Shown: positions 1-9,150 of the stretch, piece by piece
Position numbering within the stretch: the stretch's first letter is position 1
Layout of the letters: every line of letters begins with the position of its first letter
Source: Nocardia sp. CC227C
GTDB lineage: Bacteria > Actinomycetota > Actinomycetes > Mycobacteriales > Mycobacteriaceae
Reading direction: 5' to 3'
DNA: 64,000 bases
NCBI RefSeq assembly: GCF_030767025.1
Contig: NZ_JASITE010000018.1
Span: 62,001 to 126,000 of the forward strand
The notes under the pieces: generated by a model
Databases searched by the model: none
Told to the model about the DNA's origin: nothing
What the model saw: the letters and a program-made list of their open reading frames with translations, nothing else
Translations under genes and position numbers: made by a program

Positions 1-2770
1 CCACCACGTCACCGGTGCGGATGATCTCCGCGCGGCGCGCGGCGGGCTGATCGAAGCCGATCGGCACGTACACGCCCCCGGCCGCCAGCACGCCGACCGT
101 GGCGACGATCTGATCCGGGCCCTTCGGTAGCTGCACGGCCACCGCGTCCCCCGGCCGCACCCCGGCCGCCCGCAGCGCACCCGCCACCGCGAGCGCCTGC
201 GCGGCCAGCTCGCCGTAGGAGAGGGTGTGCGCCCGCGATATGCGCTCGCCATCGGCGCGATCATCACCCGGTACCGCGTCGCTCTCCCAGATCACCGCGG
301 GCGCGTCGGGTTTCGCTGCCGCGTGCTCGAACAGTCCGGCATGCAGCGTCCGACCGGTCACCGGCCCCGAGGTGGCGTTCACCCGCGAGCGGACGACGGC
401 CTGCTCCAGCGGGATTCGGACCGTGGCCTCGGCATCCCACCCGGTCTCGGAGTTGTCCACCGGCCGCGTCGCCGAGAGGGCGGCGGCCACGGCTTCCTCC
501 ATGGCGCCGACCTGGGCCGCGAGATTCGCGACACCGGCCACCTCATCGGCGGCGGTCTCGGGAGCGGCATGCTCGGTGACCCCGGTGGCCGAGTTGGCGG
601 CTGCCCGGTCCGCCGCCTCGGCGGCCGCCGCGCCCGCGCCGCCGATGGTTTCGCTGGTCTCGGTGCTGTCGGTGCTGCCCGCCAGGCGCAGGATGGCGTC
701 GATGTAGCGGGCGAACATGGCCTCGACCATGCCCGCGGGGAAGGCGGAGGCGCGCACGTCCCAGTTCAGCAGGAGGCCGCCGCGAACCTCGGTGACCTGG
801 GCGTCCAGCAGCACCTGCGGGCCCTGGGAGATGATCCAGGCCGGGTCGCCGAAGGTGTCGGTGACGTGGTCGGCGAAGAGTTCGCCGAGGTTGATGGCGC
901 TGGTGTAGACGATCGGGGCCAGCACCGGCTCGCCGCGCCGGCGGCCGAGATCACGCAGCACCTCCAGCCCCGAGTAGCCCGAATGCGCACCGGCGGCATG
1001 CAATTCGCGCTGCAATGCCTTGGCGCGCTCGGTGACGGTGGCCGGTTCGGTCACGTCGACCGCCAGCAGCACCGAGGAGGTGAAGTCGCCCACCACGCCA
1101 TCGACCTGCGGATGCACCGGTTCCCGGTGGAACAGCGGCAGATTCAGCAGAAACCGCCGCTGCGCCGACCAGCCGCCGATGGTCTCGGCGAACACCGACG
1201 CCAACGCCATGGCGGGGGTGATGCCCCGGGCGTGCGCGGCGGCGAACATGCGCGCCTTCGCCGCCGGGGACAGCCAGCGGTGGAAGCGCACGGTCCGCAT
1301 CTCGGCCGCGTGACTCCCCACGGCTGGCACGGGCTGGGGTGCCGCGGCGCTGGCGGATGCCGCGGCGCTCACAGGTGCCGGGCTTACTGGTGCCGGGCTC
1401 GCGGATGCCGCAGTGCTCTCGGGTGCCGTCGCATGCGCCAGTTCCGAGGCGCGCGGGAGTTCCGGTGCGCCGGGCAGTTCCGGCAGGCGGCGCTGCCACC
1501 AGTCGCGGTCGCGCGCGTGGTCCGGTCCCGGCGCGGCCTGGCCCGCCAGGTATTCGCGGAAGGTGTAGGTCTGCGGCGGCAGCTGCTCGCCGTGGTAGAG
1601 CCGCGCCAGATCGCTGATGAGGATGCGGTAGCTCATGGCGTCGGCGGCGAGCATGTCCACATCCAGGTGCAGGCGGGTGCGGCCGCCCGGCAGCAGGGTC
1701 AGGGCGATATCGATGACCTGCCCGTCCTCCACCGCCATGAGCTGATGGGTCTTGCCGTCCCGCAGCGACTCCAGCACCCGCTCGACCTCGGCGGCGTCCC
1801 GATCCCGCAGATCGGTCACACTCCACACCGGCCGCCCCGGACGCTCCAGGGTCTGCTGGGTGCCGTCGGGCAGGAACCGCGTGCGCAGCATGGGATGTCG
1901 TGCCACCAGCTGCTCGGCCGCCCGCTCCAGACGTTCGGGGTCGACGTCCCCGCCGTCGAACTCGACGTACAGATGCGCCGCGACCGCACCCAACCGCTGC
2001 CCCTCGGACCGCCCGATCCAGTAGGCGTGCTGCATCGGCGCGAGCGGGAACGGGGAACCGTCGTCGGCCGTCTCCGTCGCGGGCGAGGAACCCGCGGCCG
2101 CGGGCACCGCACGCGCCGCGTCGGCATCGCCGACCGCCAGCGCCCCCGAAGACTCGCCGTCCGCGACGTCCGCCGCACCGACCGTGCCGTCCGCACCACC
2201 GGCAATGACGCCCGCGCCGCCGATCACGACGTCCGCTGACCCGTGTCGGCGCGGAGCATCATGTGACGGGTCGTCGGCACCACCCACGCCACCGACCGGG
2301 GCGTCCGCCACAGCGCGCCCGTTCACGGCATCACCTGGCCGGGCGTCGGCATCGCCCGCGCCACCATCGACACCATGGGCGGCGGCAACGCGTCCACCCG
2401 CTGCGGCATTGCCATGGTTCGACGCGGGTGCGGCACCATTGGCCGTCGCGGGGACGATTTCGGTGGCGGCGCGGTGCTCACCCGCGCCGCCATCCGGTTC
2501 CGACGCGGTCGTATCTCCACCGAGCAGGCGGTGCCAGTCGGCGACGGTCGGTGCGGCGGCGAGCTGGGCGAAGTTCACGGCGATGCCGCGTTTGCGCCAG
2601 CCGCCCGCGAGCTTCATGGTGCGGATGGAGTCGAGGCCGTGTTGGATGAGGTCGTCGCCGTCGGCGATATCGGCGGGGTCGAGGCCGAGGTGGGTGGCTA
2701 TGGCGGAGCGGATCTCGTCCTTGCCGATCGCCGCGCCGGTCGCGTCGCTGCCGCTCTGCGCTGACTCCAT
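1..2770 (-). CDS. mbtB: Phenyloxazoline synthase-like NRPS (MbtB/NbtF type), partial
   Basis: The frame is open from the window edge to an ATG at 2770 preceded by GAGGAG, giving about 923 N-terminal residues; the C-terminus lies outside. Domain order seen: a carrier domain (residues ~10-85) with the phosphopantetheine serine in HGLDSIRTM (Ser48); a long Ala/Gly-rich linker; a heterocyclization domain opening with FPLAPMQHAYWIGR and carrying the DxxxxD motif (DMLAADAMS) instead of the HHxxxDG of ordinary condensation domains; then the start of an adenylation domain (core LPKGPDQIVATVGVLAAGG). ArCP-Cy-A is the known layout of MbtB, which cyclises serine or threonine onto salicylate in mycobactin/nocobactin assembly. 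It diverges from the salicylate-AMP ligase gene with an iron box between them. Confidence 0.9.
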   Translation of the reverse strand, partial: MESAQSGSDATGAAIGKDEIRSAIATHLGLDPADIADGDDLIQHGLDSIRTMKLAGGWRKRGIAVNFAQLAAAPTVADWHRLLGGDTTASEPDGGAGEHRAATEIVPATANGAAPASNHGNAAAGGRVAAAHGVDGGAGDADARPGDAVNGRAVADAPVGGVGGADDPSHDAPRRHGSADVVIGGAGVIAGGADGTVGAADVADGESSGALAVGDADAARAVPAAAGSSPATETADDGSPFPLAPMQHAYWIGRSEGQRLGAVAAHLYVEFDGGDVDPERLERAAEQLVARHPMLRTRFLPDGTQQTLERPGRPVWSVTDLRDRDAAEVERVLESLRDGKTHQLMAVEDGQVIDIALTLLPGGRTRLHLDVDMLAADAMSYRILISDLARLYHGEQLPPQTYTFREYLAGQAAPGPDHARDRDWWQRRLPELPGAPELPRASELAHATAPESTAASASPAPVSPAPVSAAASASAAAPQPVPAVGSHAAEMRTVRFHRWLSPAAKARMFAAAHARGITPAMALASVFAETIGGWSAQRRFLLNLPLFHREPVHPQVDGVVGDFTSSVLLAVDVTEPATVTERAKALQRELHAAGAHSGYSGLEVLRDLGRRRGEPVLAPIVYTSAINLGELFADHVTDTFGDPAWIISQGPQVLLDAQVTEVRGGLLLNWDVRASAFPAGMVEAMFARYIDAILRLAGSTDSTETSETIGGAGAAAAEAADRAAANSATGVTEHAAPETAADEVAGVANLAAQVGAMEEAVAAALSATRPVDNSETGWDAEATVRIPLEQAVVRSRVNATSGPVTGRTLHAGLFEHAAAKPDAPAVIWESDAVPGDDRADGERISRAHTLSYGELAAQALAVAGALRAAGVRPGDAVAVQLPKGPDQIVATVGVLAAGGVYVPIGFDQPAARRAEIIRTGDVV

Positions 2771-2842
2771 GCCGTTGTCACTCCTCGTGCCGTGCCGCCG
2801 GGGTTCGCCCGTACTCCTACCCGAGCAGACTAACCCATTGAG

Positions 2843-2861
2843 ATAGGGTTGCCTAACCTAT
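2843..2861. promoter_or_regulatory. DtxR/IdeR iron box in mbtB-mbtA divergent promoter
   Basis: By my count 14 of 19 positions match the IdeR/DtxR consensus TTAGGTTAGGCTAACCTAA. It sits 73 bp upstream of mbtB and about 57 bp upstream of mbtA, so one site could repress both genes in iron-replete cells. The match is seen; binding is inferred. Confidence 0.8.
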
Positions 2862-2918
2862 GTAGCGACATTCGATAGCGTGACCAAGACATCCCATAGC
2901 GTGAGTAAGAGGCACGAC

Positions 2919-4538
2919 GTGACAATCCCAGCCCCAGCCGCCCAGGACCACCGCGACGGCTTCGTTCCCTTCCCCGCCGACCTGGCCGACGAATACCGCC
3001 GCGCGGGCTACTGGACCGGCCGCCCGCTCGACCGGCTGCTGCGCGAGACGGCTCGCACCCGGCCCGACCGCCCGGCCCTGCTGTCGGACGACGCCACCCT
3101 GACCTACGCCGAACTCGACGCCGCCGCCGACCGCACCGCCCACGGCTTCCTGAAGCTCGGCCTGCGCCCCGGCGACCGCGTGGTGGTGCAGCTGCCCAAC
3201 GTCCCCGACTTCCCGCGCATCCTGTTCGGTCTGCTGCGCGCCGGGATCATTCCGGTGCTCACCCTGCCCGCGCACCGCCGCGCCGAGATCGAGCACCTCA
3301 CCCGGCTCTCCGGCGCGGTCGCCTACCTGATCGCCGACCGGCTGGGCGATTTCGACTACCGCGTCCTCGCCACCGAGGTCGCCGCCGCCGTGCCGACGCT
3401 GCGCCACGTGCTGGTGCTCGGCGACCCGGGCACCTTCACCGACCTGAATTCCATTTCCGGCGAGGGTGATTCGTTGCCCGAGATCGATGCCGCCGACATC
3501 GCCCTGATGCTGGTCTCCGGCGGCACCACCGGGCTGCCCAAGCTCATCGCGCGCACCCACGACGACTACGCCTACAACGCCACGGCCAGCGCGGCGGTGT
3601 GCGCGCTCGGACCGGAGGACGTGTATCTCGCGACGCTGCCCGCCGCGCACAACTTCCCGCTGGCCTGCCCCGGCATCCTGGGCACCGTGGCGACCGGCGG
3701 CGCGCTCGCCTTCGTCACCGACCCCAGCCCGGAGAGCGCCTTCGCCGCCATCGAACGGCATCGGGTCACCGTGACCGCCGTGGTGCCGCCGCTGGCGCAG
3801 CTGTGGTGCGCCGCCACCGAGTGGGAGGAGGCCGACCTGTCCTCGCTGCGTCTGCTCCAGGTCGGCGGCGCACGCCTGGCGGAGGTCAATGCCCGCGAGG
3901 TCGCCCCCGCGCTCGGCGCGAAACTCCAGCAGGTGTTCGGCATGGCCGAGGGCCTGCTCAACTACACCCGCCTGGACGACTCCGAGGAGATCGTCTGCAC
4001 CACCCAGGGCCGCCCGCTGTCGCCGCACGACGAACTGCGCATCGTGGACGGGGAGGGCAACGAGGTGCCCGACGGCGAGGAGGGCGAGCTGCTCACCCGC
4101 GGCCCCTACACGCTGCGCGGCTATTATCGTGCGCCGGAACACAATGCGCGCTCGTTCACCCCGGACGGCTTCTACCGCAGCGGTGATCTGGTGCGCCGCC
4201 TGCCCAGCGGGCACCTGATCGTCTCCGGCCGCAGCAAGGACGTGATCAACCGCGGCGGGGAGAACGTCTCCTGCGACGAACTCGAGGAGCATCTGCTCGC
4301 GCATCCCGCCGTGCGGCACGCCGCGGCCGTCGGCCTGCCCGACGCCGCCCTCGGCGAGAAGGTGTGCGCCGTCCTGGTGGTCGAGGGCGAGATGCCCAGC
4401 CTCGCCGAGATCAAGCGCTTCCTCACCGACCGCGGCCTGGCCACCTACAAGCTGCCGGACGTGCTGCGCCAGGCCGACACCCTGCCCGTCACCGCCGTCG
4501 GCAAGATCGACAAGAAGGCGCTGCGCGCGGCGGATTGA
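2919..4538 (+). CDS. mbtA: Salicylyl-AMP ligase (MbtA-like)
   Basis: 539-residue aryl acid adenylating enzyme. It activates salicylate with ATP and loads it on the carrier domain of the divergently encoded MbtB. Visible motifs: the phosphate-binding loop SGGTTGLPK (~199), the YRSGDLVR core, GRSKDVINRGGENVS (~437) and the C-terminal catalytic lysine region VGKIDKKAL. The start is GTG at 2919 because AAGAGG lies 6 nt upstream; in-frame GTGs at 2880 and 2901 are possible but have no comparable RBS. Expression is probably iron-repressed through the box at 2843. The gene converges with mbtI across a hairpin. A 2,3-dihydroxybenzoate ligase is the only serious alternative, and the adjacent salicylate synthase argues against it. 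Confidence 0.9.
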   Translation: MTIPAPAAQDHRDGFVPFPADLADEYRRAGYWTGRPLDRLLRETARTRPDRPALLSDDATLTYAELDAAADRTAHGFLKLGLRPGDRVVVQLPNVPDFPRILFGLLRAGIIPVLTLPAHRRAEIEHLTRLSGAVAYLIADRLGDFDYRVLATEVAAAVPTLRHVLVLGDPGTFTDLNSISGEGDSLPEIDAADIALMLVSGGTTGLPKLIARTHDDYAYNATASAAVCALGPEDVYLATLPAAHNFPLACPGILGTVATGGALAFVTDPSPESAFAAIERHRVTVTAVVPPLAQLWCAATEWEEADLSSLRLLQVGGARLAEVNAREVAPALGAKLQQVFGMAEGLLNYTRLDDSEEIVCTTQGRPLSPHDELRIVDGEGNEVPDGEEGELLTRGPYTLRGYYRAPEHNARSFTPDGFYRSGDLVRRLPSGHLIVSGRSKDVINRGGENVSCDELEEHLLAHPAVRHAAAVGLPDAALGEKVCAVLVVEGEMPSLAEIKRFLTDRGLATYKLPDVLRQADTLPVTAVGKIDKKALRAAD

Positions 4539-4680
4539 GCCCACCGTGCGGCGGGCCGCCGGAGTGGCAGGCTCGCACGCTTTCCCGTTCGTGTACGACT
4601 CCGCCCTCGAATTCGTCGGCGCTCGTAGCGAAACGGTACGGGCGCGCGCACGAGAGCATCCTGGCATCCCGCCTGAAATG

Positions 4681-4714
4681 CGTGTGGCCCCCTGCTGATG
4701 CAGGGGGCCACACG
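4681..4714. terminator. Bidirectional terminator-like hairpin between mbtA and mbtI
   Basis: Perfect 14-bp inverted repeat (4681-4694 with 4701-4714), 6-nt loop, in the convergent intergenic region. No long T tract follows, as is common in high-GC actinobacteria. The rest of 4539-4844 holds no gene I can support. Confidence 0.65.
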
Positions 4715-4844
4715 TTCCACCGGGGCCGGAGACCGACTGCCCGCGAGGGGAAGACGCGAAGCGGTCTCCGCACGGCGGTCCGGGGGCCGCGCTGTGGTGG
4801 CCGGGATTCGGGCTCGGGTTTCGGGGCCGAGGCGTCGGGCGAGG

Positions 4845-4960
4845 CCGCAGTGTTGCCGGGGTTTCGGGCGAGGCCGCAGTGTTGTCGAGGCTCCGGGAGA
4901 GCCGCAGTGTTGTCGAGGCTCCGGGAGGGCCGCAGTGTTGTCGAGACTTCGGCCGGGACC
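4845..4960. repeat. Four tandem ~28-29 bp repeats abutting the mbtI stop
   Basis: Units begin at 4845, 4874, 4902 and 4930, each opening CCGCAGTGTTG followed by a variable CGAGGCTCCGGGAG-type half. A degenerate fifth opening (CTCAGTGCTGTT) lies within the last codons of mbtI at 4959. Direct tandem repeats without spacers, so not a CRISPR array. Confidence 0.75.
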
Positions 4961-6316
4961 TCAGTGCTGTTGCGCCCGAACCACGTACGGTGCGACGCTG
5001 CCCAATTTCTCGCAGGTCTCCTCGAATTCGCGCTCCGGCCGCGACTGGCCCACCACGCCCGCTCCGGCGCGCAGCCACGCGCCCTCGCCGGTCTGGTAGA
5101 CCGCGCGCAGCACCAGGGTGGCCTCCAACGCGCCGTCCGGCGACACCGTCACCACCGCACCCGAATACAGGCCGCGCTCATCGTGATCCAGGCGGAAAAC
5201 CGCGTCCACGCCGTCCGCCTTCGGAATGCCGGAGGCGGTCACCGACGGGAACAGCACCTCGAGCGCGTCCCACGGGCTGCGGTCGGCGGCCAGGGTGCCG
5301 CGCACGGTGGAGGCCAGGTGCTGCACGCTGCCGCGCTCGCGCACCGCCATGTAGTCAGAGACGACGGTGGTGCCGGGCTCGGCCACGGTCGCGATCTCGG
5401 CGAAGGAGGTCTGCACCGACAGCGCGTGCTCGACGATCTCCTTGGGATCGCTGAGCAGATCGGCGCGCGCGGCGGTATCCACGTCCGTGCCGCGGCCGAA
5501 AGCGCGTGTCCCGGCGAGCGGTTCGGTGGTGACCACGCGACGGCCGTCCACCGCGGCGACCAGTTCCGGGCTGAACCCGGCGGCCTCCAGCGCGCCCAGC
5601 CGCAGCAGGAAGGACCGGGCCGGGGTGTTGTTGGCCCGACCCAGCCGGTAGGTGGACGGAATATCCACGGCGAAGGGCAGCTCCACCTTCCGCGACAGGA
5701 TGACCTTCTGGTAGCGGCCCGCGTTGATCTCCTCGACGGCCTTGGCCACTCGCTCCCGGTACCCGGTCGGATCGCCGGTCACGTCTACCGGATGCCCGAC
5801 CGGCAGCGCCGTTCCCTGCGCCGCGCCGATGAGCGCCAGGATGTCGGCGGCCTCGTCGGTGGTCGCGCCCGATACCTGGATACCGGCGGCGCTGAGCCGC
5901 ACCTCGATCCGCGGGATCATCAGGTGGGCGAGGGTGGCGCGGGGGTGGACGTAATCGGTCGAGCCGAGCGCCCAGGCGCAGAACTCGAACCCGATCCAGC
6001 CGTAGGCGTTGCGCCCGGCGAGCGGCAGGCCCGCCAGCGCGCGGTCGACGACCCGTGCCGGGCTGCCGGTCCACGGTGTGGCGGTGGTGTCGCCCGCCCA
6101 GGTGACCCGCAACTCGTCGGCGTCGAGTTCGATGCCGCCGAGCGGGTCGGCGGCGAACACCCATTCGCCGGGCTTCTCGTAGACGACGTATTCGCCGAAT
6201 CGGTCGGCGGCGGCCAGGCCGGTCAGCGCGGCGACCGGATCGATTCCGCCCTTCGGGTTCGCTGGCGCCGGACTGTGCGAAAAGTCCAGTCGTACTCGTT
6301 CGTCCGTCGCCGACAC
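4961..6316 (-). CDS. mbtI: Salicylate synthase (MbtI-like)
   Basis: 451-residue chorismate-utilising enzyme, the length expected for MbtI/Irp9. It converts chorismate via isochorismate to salicylate, the aryl cap for MbtA and MbtB. Family motifs seen include GYRERV...AGRYQKVILSRKVEL, HLASTVRGTL, SGIPKADGV and the C-terminal GLYSGAVVTVSPDG and GAGVVGQSRPEREFEET. GTG start at 6316 with GGAGG about 5 nt upstream. An iron box begins 9 bp upstream, so iron repression should overlap the start of transcription. An anthranilate or isochorismate synthase is a less likely alternative given the neighbours. Confidence 0.9.
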   Translation of the reverse strand: MSATDERVRLDFSHSPAPANPKGGIDPVAALTGLAAADRFGEYVVYEKPGEWVFAADPLGGIELDADELRVTWAGDTTATPWTGSPARVVDRALAGLPLAGRNAYGWIGFEFCAWALGSTDYVHPRATLAHLMIPRIEVRLSAAGIQVSGATTDEAADILALIGAAQGTALPVGHPVDVTGDPTGYRERVAKAVEEINAGRYQKVILSRKVELPFAVDIPSTYRLGRANNTPARSFLLRLGALEAAGFSPELVAAVDGRRVVTTEPLAGTRAFGRGTDVDTAARADLLSDPKEIVEHALSVQTSFAEIATVAEPGTTVVSDYMAVRERGSVQHLASTVRGTLAADRSPWDALEVLFPSVTASGIPKADGVDAVFRLDHDERGLYSGAVVTVSPDGALEATLVLRAVYQTGEGAWLRAGAGVVGQSRPEREFEETCEKLGSVAPYVVRAQQH

Positions 6317-6324
6317 CCGTCCTC

Positions 6325-6343
6325 CAAGGTAATGCTGACCTAA
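6325..6343 (-). promoter_or_regulatory. Iron box 1 upstream of mbtI
   Basis: On the minus strand this begins TTAGGTCAGCATTACC and, by my count, matches 13 of 19 positions of the IdeR/DtxR consensus. It is immediately upstream of the mbtI RBS. Confidence 0.7.
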
Positions 6344-6353
6344 CTCAGGAAAG

Positions 6354-6372
6354 TAAGGTTAGCATTACCTGC
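6354..6372 (+). promoter_or_regulatory. Iron box 2 between mbtI and plsB
   Basis: TAAGGTTAGCATTACCTGC, 13 of 19 to the iron-box consensus by my count. Its centre is 29 bp from that of box 1, almost three helical turns, so the pair could be occupied cooperatively. It lies about 140 bp upstream of plsB. Confidence 0.65.
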
Positions 6373-6513
6373 TTCAGAGTGACGTGTTGCGCCAGCCACT
6401 CCCCGCCCGCCCGCGAATCGCCACGCCATCGCCGATGTTTCCCACGACCGGCCATCCACCGACCCCGATATCGGCTTGAATGGAAGACGTCAGCACGCGC
6501 GGAGGGATCACAG

Positions 6514-9150
6514 ATGATCGACCACGACAGCCGGATACCCACGGCCACCACCGCCCCGCGCTCGGTGGTGGCGCTGGTCGACTCCACCACCCGCGTCGAA
6601 CGTGAACTCGTCGGCAGCTGGCTCGCCGAGGGCGGCATCAACCAGGAATTCGGCACCGAGGCGCCCGTCACCCAGATCGACCTCGACCCCACCGCCATCG
6701 CCACCCGCCTGGTCGACCGCAACGACGACCCGCTCGTGGTGCCCGTGCGGGTGCTGTGGCTGCCGCCGGAACGAGATGGCGTGCGGCGCACCACCTTCAC
6801 CGATCTGATCACCTTCAGCAATCCGCGCAAACCCAACCGCCTCATGCAGCGGCGACTCATCGGCAAAGCGCCCGACCGGCACCTGGTGCTTACCGGGCAG
6901 CCCGCGCGGCTGAGCGAGCTGCGCGCCAACAATCCCGGAGCCGTCGGTGCGGCCGCCGCGTTCGCCCGCGCCATCGTGCGCGCGGGCATCGTCGCACTGG
7001 AACGCGCGGAGCGCGCCGTCATCGGCGACCGCTACAAGGTGCCGCGCCTGGTAGCCGAGGAGATCCTCGACTCCCCCGAATTCCTGCGCCGCCTCGACGA
7101 TATCGCCGCGCGGACCGGCACCTCACCGCGTGAGATGCACCACCGCGCGGAGAAGGCGCTGCGCGAACTCGTGGCCGCGCAGAGCCGCCTCGTCTCCGAT
7201 CTGTTCACCCAGGCCATGCGACCCGTGCACGCCTCCACCTGGAAGGTCGACGACGACCCCGTCGGCTTCGAACGGCTGCGCAGCCTCAACCGGCGCTACC
7301 CGCTGGTCTTCCTGCCCTCGCACCGCTCCTACGTGGACGCCTTCGTGCTCGGGGATGTGCTCGCCCGCAACGACTTCCCGCCCAATCACGTGATCGGCGG
7401 AGCCAATCTCGGCTTCTGGCCCATGGGGCCGATCGCGCGCCGCACCGGCACCGTGTTCATCCGCCGCAGCTTCGGTGACGACGAGGTGTACAAGGCCGTC
7501 GTCGAGGAGTACTTCGCGTACCTGCTCGCCAAACGATTCAACCTGGAGTGGTACTTCGAGGGCGGGCGCACCCGCACCGGGAAGCTGCGACCGCCGCGAT
7601 ACGGACTGCTCAACTATCTGGCGGCGGCGCTGCGCTCCGGCCGGGTGGACGACGTGATGCTGGTGCCGGTGTCCATCACCTACGAGCGGCTCAACGAGAT
7701 CGGGGCCATCGCCGACGAACAGACCGGCGGCAAGAAGCAGCCCGAGGGGCTGGCCTGGCTGGCGCGGTACGTGCGCAATCAGCAGCATTCGGCGGGGCAC
7801 GTGTACGTGCGCTTCGGGGAACCACTCTCGGCGCGGGAACGGCTGATCGCACACGGCGACCCGCTCGTCGAACCCACCGATCCGGGCGCGGCGGCGGGAC
7901 CGGCGATCTCGAATCCGGGACCGGCGGTGTCGGACCCGACATCGAATCCGCGTACGACGACCGCGGGCGAGGCTCAGACAGCATCGGCCCCCGCTTGGGC
8001 GGACTCCTATCCGAGCACATCGGCTGCGGCTGCGACGGCGGCGAACACCGCTCCGGCAACGTCGAATCCGCGTGCGTCGAATCCGGCAGTGTCGAACCCG
8101 GCGACGTCGACGGCGAACCCGGCAGCGGGCGGTGACGGCGTCGTCCCGGAAGCGGAAAGCGTTGTGGAGGAACAGGAGCGGCGGGCCGTGCAGCGACTCG
8201 CCTTCGATGTCGCGGTGGGCATCAATGCCGTCACCCCGATCACCGTCAACGCGCTCACCACGCTCGTGCTGCTGGGCGTGCACGAACGCGCCCTCACCCG
8301 GGACGAACTGCGCGCCGCCATCGCGCCCGTGCTCGGCTACCTCGAGCACCGCGATCTGCCCCGCGGCGAACTCGACACGCTCCGTGACGATCACGGCCTG
8401 GCGGTGGTGCTCGAACAGCTCGCCATCGCCAAGGTGGTGACCGTGTACCGGGGCGGACTGGAGCCGGTCTACTCCATCGGCGCGGGCGCGCATCTGGAGG
8501 CGGCGTTCTACCGCAACAGCGCGGTGCACTGGTTCGTCAACCGCGCCATTCTGGAGCTGGCCGTGCTCACCGCCGTGGAAGCGCCGGAGGGGGATCAGCT
8601 GCGGGTCGGCTGGGAGGCCGCCTACCGGCTGCGTGATCTGCTCAAATTCGAGTTCTTCTTCCCCGAGCGGGCCGAGTTCACCTCACAGCTCACCGCGGAG
8701 ATGCTGCACGTGGACCCGCAGTGGCACCGCCGCACCGCCGCCGGGACCGTCGGCACCGAAATCCTGGCCCAGCTCGCCGGATCCGGCTTCATGATGGCGC
8801 ACCGGGTACTGCGGTCCTTCTTCGACGCGCAGCTGGTGGTCGCCGAACGGCTGGCCGCCCACGACCCCGCCGCCGACGTCGATCGCAAGGCGATCATCGA
8901 CGAATGCCTCAATGTCGGGCGGCAGATGCTGTTGCAGCAGCGGTTGCAAAGCCCCGAATCGGTGTCCTCCGAACTGTTCAGCAGCGCACTCAAACTCGCC
9001 GACAACCACGGACTGCTCACCCCCGGCCCGTCCGACCCCGCCGACTCGGCCGCGCGCCGGACCAGATTCGCCGGGGAGCTGCGCGCCATCGGCGGACGCA
9101 TCACCCGCGCCGCCACCCTGGACCCGTCGAACCGGCGGGAAACGCTATGA
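6514..9150 (+). CDS. plsB: Glycerol-3-phosphate 1-O-acyltransferase (PlsB2-like)
   Basis: 878 residues. It acylates the sn-1 position of glycerol-3-phosphate at the membrane, the first step of phospholipid and triacylglycerol synthesis. Seen: the acyltransferase HxxxxD box in LPSHRSYVDAF (His ~270), then GANLGFWPMGPIARRTGTVFIRR, EWYFEGGRTRTGKLRPPRYG and VPVSITYERL. ATG at 6514 with GGAGGG 7 nt upstream is preferred over the longer open frame from 6379. Unusual: residues ~455-550 form a low-complexity Ser/Asn/Pro/Ala segment with repeated SNP-type units, placed between the catalytic block and the C-terminal helical region. The ATGA overlap with the next gene shows translational coupling to plsC, a pairing also known in mycobacteria. 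Confidence 0.9.
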   Translation: MIDHDSRIPTATTAPRSVVALVDSTTRVERELVGSWLAEGGINQEFGTEAPVTQIDLDPTAIATRLVDRNDDPLVVPVRVLWLPPERDGVRRTTFTDLITFSNPRKPNRLMQRRLIGKAPDRHLVLTGQPARLSELRANNPGAVGAAAAFARAIVRAGIVALERAERAVIGDRYKVPRLVAEEILDSPEFLRRLDDIAARTGTSPREMHHRAEKALRELVAAQSRLVSDLFTQAMRPVHASTWKVDDDPVGFERLRSLNRRYPLVFLPSHRSYVDAFVLGDVLARNDFPPNHVIGGANLGFWPMGPIARRTGTVFIRRSFGDDEVYKAVVEEYFAYLLAKRFNLEWYFEGGRTRTGKLRPPRYGLLNYLAAALRSGRVDDVMLVPVSITYERLNEIGAIADEQTGGKKQPEGLAWLARYVRNQQHSAGHVYVRFGEPLSARERLIAHGDPLVEPTDPGAAAGPAISNPGPAVSDPTSNPRTTTAGEAQTASAPAWADSYPSTSAAAATAANTAPATSNPRASNPAVSNPATSTANPAAGGDGVVPEAESVVEEQERRAVQRLAFDVAVGINAVTPITVNALTTLVLLGVHERALTRDELRAAIAPVLGYLEHRDLPRGELDTLRDDHGLAVVLEQLAIAKVVTVYRGGLEPVYSIGAGAHLEAAFYRNSAVHWFVNRAILELAVLTAVEAPEGDQLRVGWEAAYRLRDLLKFEFFFPERAEFTSQLTAEMLHVDPQWHRRTAAGTVGTEILAQLAGSGFMMAHRVLRSFFDAQLVVAERLAAHDPAADVDRKAIIDECLNVGRQMLLQQRLQSPESVSSELFSSALKLADNHGLLTPGPSDPADSAARRTRFAGELRAIGGRITRAATLDPSNRRETL

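Noticed and set aside
227..2239. 670-codon plus-strand frame opposite mbtB
   Set aside because: Arg/Gly-rich shadow of an NRPS with carrier and cyclization motifs on the minus strand.
4845..4960. Possible CRISPR array
   Set aside because: Units are contiguous direct repeats without spacers, and no cas gene is present in the window.
2853..5078. 741-codon minus-strand frame across mbtA
   Set aside because: Antisense to a complete adenylating enzyme and running through the repeat region; no motif.
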